NCBI GenBank assembly: GCA_963971285.1
Contig: OZ020261.1
Span: 2,232,001-2,296,000 of the forward strand
Direction: 5' to 3'
DNA from: Astropecten irregularis
Lineage: Eukaryota > Echinodermata > Asteroidea > Paxillosida > Astropectinidae
DNA length: 64,000 nucleotides
The position numbers and the translations under genes were made by a program. The notes under the pieces were generated by a model that made no database searches, had not been told where the DNA came from, and worked only from the letters and a program-made list of their open reading frames with translations. Shown piece by piece: positions 33,874 to 46,080 of the stretch. How positions within the stretch are numbered: the first letter of the stretch is position 1; every line of letters starts with the position of its first letter.

Positions 33874-35660
33874 TATCCAATCGGCGTTTACAGCTTTGTC
33901 GAAAAACCCTTTGAAGAAAAAGAACACTGTTCTGAAGAGATTGTATCTGAAATGGCTGAACCAAATTCAACGTTAAAGGCATTGCATACGTTTGGTAATG
34001 ACTCTGAAAATTTATGGCAATAAAAACTTACTTGGTGAGAAGTACAGCTGCTTTGGATAGTATAATGCATATTGAGAAACGTTCAATTCGAAGTACCGCG
34101 GTTATGGAAAAATATGTCACTTTTTATCTCCAAAAATTATGAATCTGAGAAGCGTTATGGCCGTAACGCTTCTCAGCTATTGACTAACTGTTCTCTGGCG
34201 TGAAATAACCGATCTAGTTTGTCGCCAAAATCTCAAAAACGCAACCACCTTTTGAATTAAAAATCTTTCACAGGTTAGTTTTATGGTATATATATTCAAT
34301 TATAATGGTTTGAAACAAACAGTAGGCTCAAATTACCAAACGTATGCAATCCCTTTAAGACAGCGATCAGGATGTGCGCTGTATCCAAGTACGCTACGGA
34401 CGTACGCTTGCCGTATCTCCCAGTGTCAGCCAATTCCTAAACCATCAGGTTCTGCATTATTGCGCATTCGTCGTTTACCAAATGGTTTGGAAATATGGTC
34501 AAATCTACCAAAACGTTCTGAATATGGACGACGAGCACCAGATAATAGCAAATGATAATGCCTGAACCAGATAGCAAACGTCAATACGTCGGAGGTATAT
34601 CATGCCTGATTAAACATTTACATGGTTCCCTCTTTAAGGACGGCTGGCAGTTATGCATATCATGAGACCTTCACAGGGCAGTTACGCTGATTGTTGTAAA
34701 GAGACTCGTGGTAGGCAATTAGCGTGAAATCAATAATATGGCTCTCCGAAATTTCCCACTCAGCAGTGCATATGCTGTTCTGCAAATCTGCCAAGGTTGA
34801 GATACATGTAGGTGGAAAGACTAGTGCCAACAAGTATGAACAGAAATGGTTGTCTGCCAAGTACTACTGTTGTGAGTAGGCGAGGGAACCCCTTCAAGTG
34901 GTCTTAAATGGGGCTAAAATAGATGGCAACGGTGCAAATGAATGTTGCCACTATCATGTCTGTATTGGTGAATGAAAAACCAACACACAACAGAAAGATT
35001 TTGTCGCCATTGTTTTAGCCCAAAGCCCCCCGCCCCTCCCCCCCCCCTCCCCTGGCACACAAATTAGGGTTAGAGTAGATGGGACAGGAACCAGGAAAAC
35101 ATATGCCAACTGATGATGCTCGATCCATGGTGCATGATTTTTTTTTTGTCTTCAGATATGTGTCCGTTGTTAAAGTGGAGCCCTGATGTGTACTACACTA
35201 TAGCCTACACACTATTTTGTACATTACATATAGCGTGTGGTATGCTATGTAAAGAAAACAGCTCCTGTAGGATGATTATGCTGAATTGATCCCAGCTTTT
35301 GCAGTTCCTAGTTTTACAGGATCCAACAAATCAGAAATCGATGGGGGTTCGAATTTGTTTATATGCCCCTCCTCATTTTGGATGTGTCTCATTTAGCCCT
35401 GCCACAGAAATAGTATTTATGTTATTTAACGACGAATTTGCATAATCGTTTTTCACTAGATTTGTAGGTTTGTAAAATATCTTATCACCACCATTATGTC
35501 TTGTAAGTTATAGGTAAATCTTTGAAGATTTCTGTCTCGGTATTGTACCAAAGTATTAAGTGAGGAACATAATGAAATACGTGGTATCCTTTTTATTTTA
35601 CTATTTTGCAATTAAAACAACTACACATTAGGCATTTTTGGTGACTCTTTCTAACAATAA

Positions 35661-35760
35661 GGGGATTTACGAAATGGAGGCTCAGGCTCAGGCTCAGGCT
35701 CCAGCTCTGCCATCGATATGCTAAAATTATGAAAATAGGTTGTGATTTTTCACGAATACT
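35661..35760. repeat. Left piece of a GGCTCA-type TIR element
   Basis: Runs of GGCTCAGGCTCAGGCTCAGG and then CCATCGATATGCTAAAA, parallel to the left part of 19735-19977 (CATCCATATGCTGAAAA). The element continues after SINE insertions at 37906-38065. Confidence 0.6.
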
Positions 35761-35786
35761 AAATGATTTTGGGTTGGGAAATAGAT

Positions 35787-35965
35787 AATATGCAAATTAG
35801 GCTTGCCTTTCACCGACGTGAATGACCACTGTATACTCAGTGCTTGTGGGAGCACGTGGAATAATCACCTGCTGGCTCAGGTGGGATTCGAACCCGCGAC
35901 TTCACAAGCACCGAGTATGCCGGTGTCGGTCCACGTCGGTGAAGGGCAAGCCTTATTTGCATATT
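35787..35965. repeat. Fold-back SINE, copy 1
   Basis: Left arm 35787-35848 (ATATGCAAATTAGGCTTGCC ... CAGTGCTTGTG) is the imperfect inverted complement of right arm 35903-35965 (CACAAGCACCGAG ... GCAAGCCTTATTTGCATATT). The 54-bp centre holds a B box on the minus strand (GGGTTCGAATCCCACC). Each arm equals the body of the ordinary SINE at 37731-37905, so this looks like two SINE bodies head to head around one tRNA promoter half. Confidence 0.85.
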
Positions 35966-36078
35966 ATATATTGCCCGACCAAAAATCATTTAATCAAAAT
36001 CTAAATTCATGATTTACTGCGGTACCTGCCGCGATATTGGATTCGATTCACCCCGCTGACGCCAGCTAGCTCGGTGGT

Positions 36079-37742
36079 AAATTACCAAACGTATGCAATC
36101 CCTTTAGGACAGCGATCAGGATGTGCGCTGTATCCAAGTACGCTACGGACATACGCTTGCCGTATCTCCCAGTGTCAGCCAATTCCTAAACCATCAGGTT
36201 CTGCATTATTGCGCATTCGTCGTTTACCAAATGGTTTGGAAATATGGTCAACTCTACTAAAACGTTCTGAATAATGGACGACGAGCACCAGATAATAGCA
36301 AATGATAATGCCTGAACCAGATAGCAAACGTCAATAGGTCGGAGGAATATCATGCCTGATTAAACATTTACATGGTTCCCTCTTTAAGGACGGCTGGCAG
36401 TTATGCATATCATGAGACCTTCACAGGGCAGTTACGCTGATTGTTGTAAAGAGACTCGTGGTAGGCAATTAGCGTGAAATCAATAATATGGCTCTCCGAT
36501 ATTCTCACTCAGCAGTGCATATGCTGTTCTGCAAATCTGCCAAGGTTGAGATACATGTAGGTGGAAAGACTAGTGCCAACAAGTATGAACAGAAATGGTT
36601 GTCTGCCAAGTACTACTGTTGTGAGTAGGCGAGGGAACCCCTTCAAGTGGTCTTAAATGGGGCTAAAATAGATGGCAACCGTGCTAATGAATGTTGCCAC
36701 TATCATGTCTGTATTGGTGAATGAAAAACCAACACACAACAGAAAGATTTTGTCGCCATTGTTTTAGCCCAAAGCCCCCCTCCCCCCCCCCCCCCCCCTC
36801 CCCTGGCACACAAATTAGGGTTAGAGTAGATGGGACAGGAACCAGGAAAACATATGCCAACTGATGATGCTCGATCCATGGTGCATGATTTTGTTTTTCT
36901 TCATATATGTGTCCGTTGTTAAAGTGGAGCCCTAATGTGTACTACACTATAGCCTACACACTATTTTGTACATTACATATAGCGTGTGGTATGCTATGTA
37001 AAGAAAACAGCTCCTGTAGGATGATTATGCTGAATTGATCCCAGTTTTTGCAGTTCCTAGTTTTACAGGATCCAACAAATCAGAAATTAATGATGGTTCG
37101 AATTTGTTTATATGCCCCTCCTCATTTTGGATGTGTCTCATTTAGCCCTGCCACAGAAATAGTATTTCTGTTATTTAACGACGAATTTTCATAATCGTTT
37201 TTCACTCAATTTGTAGGTTTGTAAAATATCTTATCACCACCATTATGTCTTGTAAGTTATAGGTAAATCTTTGAAGATTTCTGTCTCGGTATTGTACCAA
37301 AGTATTAAGTGAGGAACATAATGAAATACGTGGTATCCTTTTTATTTTACCATTTTGCAATTAAAACAACTACACATTAGGCATTTTTGTTGACTCTTTC
37401 TCCAGCTCAGGCTCCAGCTAAAATTATGAAAATAGGTTGTGATTTTTCACGAATACTCAATGATTTTGGGTTGGGAAATAGATAATATGCAAATTAGGCT
37501 TGCCTTTCACCGACGTGAATGACCACTGTATACTCAGTGCTTTTGGGAGCACGTGGAATAATCACATTCTGGCTCAGGTGGGATTCGAACCCACGACTTC
37601 ACAAGCACTGAGTATACCGGTGTCGGTCCACGTCGGTGAAGGGCAAGCCTTATTTGCATATTATATATTGCCCGACCAAAAATCATTTAATCAAAATCTA
37701 AATTCATGATTCGATTCACCCCGCTGACGCCAGCTAGGTCGG
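36079..37742. repeat. 1.75-kb tandem duplication, second copy
   Basis: See 34330-36078. At its right end the SINE head interrupted in the first copy is complete and continues to 37905. Confidence 0.93.
37484..37662. repeat. Fold-back SINE, copy 2
   Basis: Counterpart of 35787-35965 in the second tandem unit; left arm 37484-37546, right arm 37600-37662. Confidence 0.85.
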
Positions 37743-37905
37743 TGGTATAGCGGTATGGCATCTGCACTTGTCAGCAGGAGGTCGTGGGTTCGAATTCCAC
37801 CTGAGCCAGCCATGTGATTTTTTTCACGTGCTCTCACAAGCACTGAGTATACAGTGATCATCCACGTCGGTGAAGGGCAATCCTAATTCGCATATTGTGA
37901 TGTTT
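37731..37905 (+). repeat. tRNA-derived SINE
   Basis: tRNA-like head 37731-37811 (A-box-like TGGTATAGCGG, B box GGTTCGAATTCC, degenerate acceptor pairing GCTAGGT/ACCTGAGC), followed by the body CACAAGCACTGAGTATACAG and CACGTCGGTGAAGGGCAATCC and ending GCATATT. This is the single-copy form of the fold-back elements to its left. Confidence 0.8.
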
Positions 37906-38065
37906 CAATGAAGCTGAAACTCTGTTTACTTTTCAAACCAGAAAATCTAATTTCGAACCGTATTCCAAAGCCTTTATTTTGATACCCTTTATTTAAGAAT
38001 AGATTCATGAAATAGGGCCGGAGCCTGAGACGGAGCCTGAGCCTCCATGTGTAATCGCCCTAATA
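37906..38065. repeat. Right piece of the GGCTCC-type TIR element
   Basis: TTTCAATGAAGCTGAAACTC and GCCGGAGCCTGAGACGGAGC parallel the right half of 19735-19977. Together with 35661-35760 it forms one element opened by SINE insertions and the tandem duplication. Confidence 0.65.
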
Positions 38066-38843
38066 CGAATTAATGTTTTATATATACATATATATGTATA
38101 TAATGAAATTTAATAAACGTACAGGATTAAGGAACATTAATATCACATTTACGCACATTAATCAGAATGCCGTCTTTGCACTTTCCGTAGTGATTCTATC
38201 TAATACATGCCACTACCATTTAACAAATTTATGACACGACTTGTGATGTGATAACATGAGAACAATTACCTTACAGTGGATTACTTCATGAACGCTAAAT
38301 TAAAATGAACAAGTTGAATTATTTTTGTCTTAATTGGGTTACAGTGTCAGAAATTATAATGAATGTTGCAATGAGCTCGACTATGTTTCATTATGTCTAT
38401 TGAAATTTGAGTAAGTAATCAAAGATGTTCATTCGTGTTTCATCGTAACTATTTTAGCTGTTTTATAATTAATATGCACCTTACAAAATCGCTTTAGAGA
38501 TTACACTATTGGCTCGATACTTGATATTGTCACACAAAATGATACACATTCATTTGTATCTAGTACCTAATTCACAGTCACCCTAACACAGAATATTGCT
38601 GTTTATAATGTTTCACTCACATTCTCCCATCCCATTTTTCAATTTACTAAGTTCATTGAAAGTTCATAATTTGGTTTGATTAAATGAAATACCTTGGACA
38701 AATTGTATAAAGCCATCAAATCCAAATAAACACTGTCTAGTGTTTATCATGTAAGGCTAAACAAAATCTGAAGAAATTTGCAAATAAAGCCAACACTCCG
38801 TTAATTGACGAAAGAAAGATTGAAATGAGTTGATACATCCAAC

Positions 38844-39019
38844 ACGGGCGTTTCAAAATAGTGCGCCACCATGATTTTGCTACGCGTTGACCAATTTGTC
38901 GACATACTGCGCATCTTTCCGCATGCGCAATTTGTAGACAAAATAATTATAATTCTTCGCATTGTGATTGGCCAACGGGTTGCAAACTCATGGAGCCGCA
39001 CTATTGTGAAATGCCCGTA
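38844..39019. mobile_element. Palindromic MITE, copy in unit B
   Basis: ACGGGCGTTTCAAAATAGTG at the left against CACTATTGTGAAATGCCCGT at the right, with inverted similarity further inward. Matches the half copy at 19581-19629 in unit A. Confidence 0.75.
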
Positions 39020-39499
39020 GTGCCCTTGTGTGGTGTTTCCCCTGCGAATTGAAAACCTACTGTAATCTGTCACACCTTGATTTTCTAAATTCTAAATTAC
39101 TTGATATCCTAACTGTATGGATACTTTAATTGGATAGTTGTTTAAACTATCACTTCACATACTTCACAAAAAAAACCTTACCCTTCAATCTTAAATTGTC
39201 AATTTGCTATTTCCAAATTACAAATTTTTCCTATGATTTAATAATGGACAATTCATTCATAGGACACTGTGTGAAATACATATTATTAATTTTATTACAC
39301 GCTTTGGATTGTTTCTTTTGAAGCCAATTTGGGATCTTGGTTATATTTCTCAGTAAAGTAAAACACGGGTGTAGAGGAATTCCACATCTTCTGACATCTG
39401 CACAACACCTGATTTGAAAAAAAATGTTGAGATGTGAATTTGTATTCAAGCAATTTTACATTTTGCAAAATGTCTTAAATGGAGCAAATATAGATTAAG

Positions 39500-41740
39500 C
39501 GCAAGTTTAATCTGCTTTATGGAACGCGGTCCCCGAGGTGTTAGGAGATCGTCCCTTACATCAGTGTTTACATAGCAAAGTGACTGATAAACAAAGCTTA
39601 CGACGATCCCTAATAACATGCAAGCAACGCAGGGCGGTGGAGCACTGTCATTGGCTGATGAGTCTCACGCCATGCCTCTGTGTACAGGATGAGTGTGTTC
39701 GTGGTTGGTGGAAAGTTTTTGTGCATAAACAATGCAATATAGGCGATGGTTCAGTGCAGTGTATAGTGCTGTGACAGCAGTACAGCACAGTCGCCATTAC
39801 ATATCTAGACCTATCGGTCAGACAACGAAAAATCGGGTGAGTTTTTTCACATTTCGATTTGCATTTTTCTTTTTTCTTTTGTGTCCGCCACATAAGGATA
39901 GGCTGCGTTTTCAATGGCGTCTATAGGTGAATCTTTCCTGCCACCGAAGGTCCGTGTTTCTTTGGTTGGTCACTCGTTCATCAGACGTTTGAGGGATGCC
40001 ATAAGGCATCAAACCGATCATGCATTTGTACCCAACTTTGGAATTCAAAATGCCGTTATGGATTTTGTTTGTAAGGGTGGTTGGAAAACCGGGGACATTC
40101 AGGAAAATCTGTCTTTGATTGCAACGCAGTCTCCTCACATTGTTTTTCTTCAATGGGGCACAAACGATTTGTGCTCCTTGTGCGACCCCCTTACGGTGGC
40201 GGATGCAATATTGACCACTGCAAAGATGATGCGTGATTCATCTCACGCTTATTTTTTGTCATATAGTGGTTGTGTGTCAAGTTTTACACCGACGTAAGGT
40301 TGGCACAAGATACTTGAAGTCAATAGAGGAATTGACAAAGTTTAACAGTAATGTTGACAAAGTGAATGCATTTTTGAAAGTTGTGAGTGCAGAGTATGAG
40401 GGTTTCAAATATTGGCGGCACAAGGGCTTAAGCCGAAACTGTGAAATTTGTTAAGGCCCCGATGGAGTTCATTTGTCAGCCAAGGGGCAGTATGAATTTT
40501 TCAAGTCCCTACGCGGGGACTGGTCTACAGCATGAAACATGTATAAATCGACGTGTCACTCCATTTTAGGTGCGGCCTTTTTGTAGGCTTCAGTTCCGTT
40601 CTTTCAGTTGATAAACGATGCTGCTAACCTTTTACCGTCCCAGCTTGTTGTCTAGTTTTCTAGGCGTTTGTGGATTTGCATTTTTTCATATAGTGCCTAT
40701 TCAAATAGGCTAATGAATATGTGAGTTACTTAAAATAAATACGTACATAAACACAAAACATCAATGTTTTGATTTCATACGCCGAGATTACGGGCAACAT
40801 TGCTGTGTTGGGGAGCCCATTACAGTTGCTTGCAACTGGTTCCAGGCTATACGCGGAGTTTACTCGAATTTTTTTTGTATTTTGAGGCCATTGTTGCCAT
40901 TTTTACTCCTATGGAGTTTTTACGCACACTTTTATGTTTTACCGATTTCGGTCATTGTTTTCTTCCTTTTGTGAGTTGTGGAGCTTGTGGGCGCCCTTAC
41001 AACTTACATTGGTTATTTTGGTCAACAGGTTTGGCCCAAAGCCCCACTTGAGGAATGTTTCAGTCCTGGGTGGCAATTTTCGATGTTGCGCCCTATGTTT
41101 CCTCTCTTTATATTTTTATTTAATATGCGCTGTGTCAGCGCTTCCTGTGTGCGTTTATTTTTCTGGTATGACAAGACCATTGTCATTTTGTTATTGTTTG
41201 GAGTGACGTGTTGAATATGCTCAGTAGTCCAAGAAATCGTCATGGTAATTTTTTGACTGTGGCCCAGGAGTCCTTTGTGTTATTTTGCTTTCAGGAAGAA
41301 TATTTTATTTTCATTTACAGTGTTTATATATAAAAATAAATAATAAAATAAAAATAAAAGCCCACCTTCATTAGCCCGCCCGTGCTAAAAAATGTGGCAG
41401 ATAACTGCTCCAGAAAAATGTCAAGTTATTAGAAGAATTACCTGCATTTATAGTTTGAGTTATTGTGATTAAAAGGTTAATAGGTAGCTTTTTGTACACG
41501 GTAAGGGTTTTCGCCATTTAAGGATTAATGCTTGTGAGTTTAAACAACCCCTCCATAGTGAATTATTCCTGTGATGAAATGCAGTGTATACTGTTTAACA
41601 CATTTTGAAAAAAATGTTAACACACCCTGTTATATGTGTATTTTGTTTTAATCTTGAGACACATAGACACATAGAATAAGATACTGGAATTTTTATTATC
41701 ATAAATAAAATAAAATAAAAATATAAAGGACTCCTGAATC
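39500..41740. mobile_element. Insertion in unit B carrying an SGNH-hydrolase-like ORF
   Basis: Unit A passes from the counterpart of 39500 to that of about 41845 within some 60 bp, so roughly 2 kb was inserted in B (or lost from A). The stretch contains the broken ORF at 39914-40535, long non-coding sequence, A/T-rich microsatellite (ATAAAATAAA), and a short inverted pair AGGAGTCCTTT (41266) / AAAGGACTCCT (41727) that may mark a nested element. Exact ends are not determined. Confidence 0.5.
39914..40535 (+). pseudogene. SGNH-hydrolase-like ORF, frameshifted
   Basis: The first frame reads MASIGESFLPPKVRVSLVGHSFIRRL, then FVCKGGWKTG and FLQWGTNDLCSL. It matches SGNH blocks I (GHS in place of GDS, with the Ser), II (Gly) and III (GTND, with the Asn). 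After a frame change near 40270 a second frame gives RYLKSIEELTKFNSNVDK and, past an in-frame TAA at about 40453, PDGVHLSAKGQYEFFKSL, i.e. block V with D-x-x-H. The hydrolase is thus nearly complete but disabled. Such domains occur as accessory ORFs in some tyrosine-recombinase (Ngaro/DIRS-like) and CR1-like retroelements. No recombinase or RT was recognised next to it, so the host element is unknown. Confidence 0.65.
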
Positions 41741-43142
41741 CCAAGCTAAATTGTGTCAACAATAACAATGTGCTTCATTTATCTGTCTCGGGTACCGTCT
41801 GTCCATAAATGTTGTTTAAAGTTATTGAGACCAGATAATGTTTGTGTTCTGTGCAGAAAAGCGCAGCGATCATTTTACAATAACATTGAATCACAAAACT
41901 CGATTCACTTCCCTGCTTCGAAATGTCCAAAATGTGACAATAACTTAAGTTGGTGTATCATGAAAATTCTCCAATAGAGTAACATTTGGTCAAAGAAAAA
42001 CCTTAACATAGATTTGTTGTATGTGGACAATGACAACATGCATTTAAATGCAACTCTTTCAAAACATTTTGTTTTTAAAAATGTAATTGACTGCTTCATT
42101 GCATTTTATAGTTCCCAAAGTATTTTCTGTATTTCTGTCAGCATTGTTGTCTTTCCCAAAGTATCATGTTCACAATTTCTTTGAAATGATTCGCACTGAT
42201 TAGTTCAATGTCATTGTTTTGTACAAACTTAACAGAATAATATATTAGTATAGGATATCATTCACTGGATACACCGTTCTATTTCACAAAATAAGGTATT
42301 AATATTTCTTCTTCTTTTTTAATCAAAATTCAAAACGATTAAATAAATACGATTCCCTGAGTTATTGATTTTATAAGCTGTTCCGAATTTCCCGATCAGC
42401 TTCCAGGAGTAATTTGGTCTATTATTATTCAACCGTATAACTTGTATTTCTTCCTGAACTTTGAGCTGTTAATTTGTTTATTCCAAATAGTTTTCATTAT
42501 CTTCAGCTTATATGTGTATAACGGATCTGTTTATGAACGTTCTGTGAAGAACTCTTAATTTTGATTGAATATTACTTAGAGAACATTTGGAATAAACATG
42601 GACCAGCTCAGTGATCAACCTAGGTACAAACAATTAAATGTGTAGTAATTCTTGTTATATTACAGGATATTAAGCTTCCATTTCTTTTCTTCTGTGTTTG
42701 TTTTGACAATTTTTAACCGCAATGTTCTTAAAACCATTTTTGGCTTGTCCATCCATTGTTTTCCAGATGATTTAACTGTATTGAAGAAGCCTTTTTGAAG
42801 AAGTTTTGTTCTACGAACACATCCGATGCAATGAGAGAAAAGAATAAGCCAATTACAAGGGGATGCCTAACACACACAATAAAAGCATTGAGTATTATCT
42901 AGCTTTATCAAAAAGGGAATGACTTGCCTGACAAAGATTCTCGTGATGTATTGTGCTTGGTGCCTAGAACTTCAATTCCAATTTTAGTTTTAATAAAAGT
43001 CTTGTATTTAGTAAAGTCTGATAGAATTTTGCTTATTAGTCGTTCTTTCCCAGTCAAACATTTCCTTGTTCAAAGTACGTTTCTGTGCTGAGCAAAATTA
43101 TGAAATTGGGCTTTTATGTAATTATACAGAACAAGAAGCTTG
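41741..43142. other. 3' flank of lectin gene 2; no gene seen
   Basis: Collinear with 20280-21491 of unit A. AT-rich, no coding motifs. Confidence 0.6.
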
Positions 43143-43396
43143 TTAATTAGTATCCTTAACATAAACAGAGAAGTCCTGATGGGGAGTTATCTGAATGTAG
43201 GCTGCGCTGATGTTGTACAGGTGACACTGGTTGTTTCCAGGGGCGTAGTCGAGGGACACACACCCGGGTCTCATCTGGCAGAACACGGCGCAGAGCGGTA
43301 GGGAACGAGCCACTTCGGTGGCCAAAGGATTGCCTTTTCCGATGAGGCCATTCTTGTGCAATATCTTGAAGTTGTTCGGATTTACAACAGGTGTCA
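43143..43396 (-). CDS. F-type lectin/PAN gene 2, exon 5 (PAN-like, terminal)
   Basis: 254 bp, acceptor TTTTTAG, phase-1 split Val codon, stop TAA at 43143-43145; residues 201-284. PLCAVFCQMRPGCVSLDYA and NNQCHLYN keep all four core cysteines of the gene 1 exon. Confidence 0.9.
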
Positions 43397-44833
43397 CTAA
43401 AAAGCAAACAAAATAGTTTTTTTTTTTAAATGAATAAATTTAGAAAGCCACCAGTCGAACCTAGAGATATGGGCATTCTGATATTTTGTATGTAAGAGTA
43501 TTGCTCTTAAAGATTAAAGGGATGGTACAGAATTGGTAAGACAAAACACACTTCAAGATCAAAGATTCACACAAAAACTTACACAGTTTAATGGTGATGA
43601 CAGGAAAAAAAATCCCATGAAATGTTTTTTTCTTAAATGCCATATTCGTTGAGAAATAAATGAAACTATTTTCCGATAGGAATAAATCGCTTCGAAGCGT
43701 TTTATTAAATCGTTGAAATGTGTAAACGGGTTTTCACTATTTTCTCGTGACCCAGATGGCTGATTGACATAAAACTTCAACAGGTTTGTCAGTTAAGGGA
43801 TAATGGATTACATAATGTGATTTTACTGTCAGCAAAGGTTTTGTCGCAAAAAACATTTCTGTACGATCCTTTTAAATGGCACTTGTTCAAGGGGACACAT
43901 TGTCATGCAATTAAAATGGGAGCATACACGAAGTGATTAGGCGTCGACGATTGTATTTTTCGCCATTGTCGTTAGATGACAGTTTTCTGTATGTCTTTGT
44001 GCGTGGTACTGTAAACGCCAATAGTCATCTTGTTTAAGTTGTCCTGTATTGAGTTCACTTTTAAATACTCTAGACTTAGAGCAATTTCTTTTGTTCGTCT
44101 TTGTTCTTTTTCATTGTAGCTCCAAACGTATCAACACTAAGCAATTTAATTTTTGTTTCTGGAATGGAGATTAATTAAATACTGAAGGAATAGGACATGA
44201 ATTTTAAATGTACAATTCTGACTAGTTTCACATATTGTCAAAGTTTGTATGTTGGTTTATCCTTCTGTCTGCCTTTTTGATTGCTTGAAACTCCTTAAAA
44301 CTAGTGTTGACACATCTTGACTTAAACCGAAAGGATATTGATGTTCGTTCCTTCTCATTCATTCTCTCCGTTATAATTCCCATTGCAAGATTTGTTTCAC
44401 TGTACTGTACAGTATTTCCTTTTTTATAGTCGAATTGAGTTTCCTCTTAAACATTTTCATTGAAAGGTGTTGATCATTTTTTTCATGATGTTCATTAGAA
44501 TGTGAGATGCATGTGGAATGCAAGCAGCAGCGTGGTTGCCAACCGGAAATGTAATTTGTTTTTTTACAAAACGGGAGATTTGTTAAATATTGGTGTATGA
44601 ACTTCATCATGTTCAATTTCATAGATTTACCTTGTAGACAGTTTTGTTTTGTTTTCATGCGTGTATTTCGAATTTCCTTTACAAGTAACATAATGCTGAA
44701 AACTGCTCATCAGCAAAATATTATGACCTGAATTTTATAAAATGCTTGGAGTAAGGAGGACCTCACGCGTTTCGATCATCGCAGGATTAAATTATGAAAA
44801 ACTCAATCATCAAATAAGATCAAAGAAAAATTA

Positions 44834-44900
44834 TTGGAACGGGATTGGAACCGGCGACCTGTTGAATACCGTACAGGCGCTCTACCAACTGAGCTATCTT
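44834..44900 (-). repeat. tRNA-derived SINE head
   Basis: The minus strand reads GATAGCTCAGTTGGTAGAGC (A box) and GCCGGTTCCAATCCC (B box). It shares CGCCTGTACGGTATTCA with 33517-33588. Lies in the last intron of lectin gene 2. Confidence 0.7.
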
Positions 44901-45104
44901 AATATATTTTAGGGTTTTGCTAGTTGTATTCGTCTTATCTAGATCTGATTTTATTGTGCATAACATTAAAAAAATTTCATCCAGCTTTGTTTTTGTATGT
45001 TTACTATATCCCAATATATTGTCATCAACTCCATTGATACAATTACATATATTTTAATACCACGTCATGGAAAGTTTGAGTTGAAATGGAAGCTGCTATA
45101 TTAC

Positions 45105-45383
45105 CTGCTTTTGGTTCTTGGTGGTCGCATTCCCCCGATGTGTAATTTAAGACCTCTACCTCAGCGAGCTGCAGATATGCTTTAGTAACATCAGGGAGGA
45201 ATGTGTCTATGTCCAGGCTGACATATCTGGCCATCCGCGGTGGATCGCACATGAAGTCAATCACCGCTCCAATGGTGGATTGCTCCCTAGTGGCTGGTAC
45301 GCCGCATGGCTGGTTCTCGGTATAGTTTGTGCTGATACCAGCCCTCGCTACCGCTCCAGTGAAACGATAAAAGCCGCCTTGAT
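45105..45383 (-). CDS. F-type lectin/PAN gene 2, exon 4 (C-terminal half of lectin domain)
   Basis: 279 bp from acceptor TTTTGATAAAG to donor AG/GTAATA; residues 108-200. NQGGFYRFTGAVARAG, QPCGVPATREQ, CDPPRMARYVSLDID and YLQLAEVEV match gene 1 exon 4 without indel. Confidence 0.9.
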
Positions 45384-45749
45384 CTTTATCAAAACGAAAC
45401 GGTACAGATCTTAAAACGGAAACGAATGACAGTATCCATTCGCGCGATTCCATTCAAAATAAAGGTGATACAAGTAAAAAAAAAAAATACTGCAAATGTT
45501 CATCAGCCAAGATAATGACAAGAAAGATTTAAAATGCTTGGAGTTAGGAGGGCATGAGGCGTTTCCATCATCGCAGGTTCGATCATCGCAGGACATGTCA
45601 TCATAAGTATACACATTTTTATGTTAATACATGCCTAGATGAAAGGATCAGGACATAACGGCGTTAAAGGGAGGGTGAGGGGAGAGGATGCCTGAAGATG
45701 GCGTGGACGACACTTGGAGATCAGGCCTGTGGGGTGCACTCGGATAAGC

Positions 45750-46080
45750 AGACAAAACACGAATATCTTTTCTTCCCCTGACCAGCATGGCACTTTTAAG
45801 TGCAATTGAGATGTGTGGTCCTGCCAGGACACATCCATGAGCCTGATTCTTTCACAAGCAATGGCTCCATCCATAAGACCAAAGGAAATATTACATGCTT
45901 TGTATATAATGTCATTTATCTCATTTTTGCAGGGTGTGCGACATTCATTATCTAAGAAGACCAAGAACACGCTTAAGAAACGATTCTATGGCCACGGGTC
46001 CACCGTCAAAACTTAGAAATTTGATACCCCACTTGGAATTCCACTTCATTCTCTCTGGCCACACAATTGTTTTTTTTTTT
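45750..46080 (+). pseudogene. Penelope-like fragment with GIY-YIG remnant
   Basis: Frameshifted linker followed by KKTKNTLKKRFYGHGSTVKT and a histidine-containing WPHN stretch, the recognisable middle of a Penelope-like GIY-YIG endonuclease. Counterpart of 24520-24945; interrupted at about 46113 by a long-inverted-repeat element, beyond which 48722-49020 continues it. Confidence 0.75.

Larger units (their letters stand above)
18860..34860. repeat. Segmental duplication unit A
   Basis: Collinear with 38098-52350 in the same orientation. Anchors: 18861/38099 (AAACGTGCAAGATTAAGG-type), 19075/38344, 20040/39310, 20300/41850, the exons at 21492/43143, 23891/45105, 29698/49207, 31092/49585 and 33750/51553, and 33085/51270. 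Intronic similarity is clearly lower than exonic. Unit A has its own insertions (LINE at 25.2-28.7 kb, hAT-like MITE, long-inverted-repeat element at 30 kb). Confidence 0.9.
34330..36078. repeat. 1.75-kb tandem duplication, first copy
   Basis: Near-identical to 36079-37742, from AAATTACCAAACGTATGCAA to CTGACGCCAGCTAG. It ends inside the A-box region of a SINE head (GCTCGGTGGTA), where the second copy begins. About 30 bp near 36015-36045 is missing from the second copy. A third, diverged and shorter copy is at 51780-52520. Confidence 0.93.
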
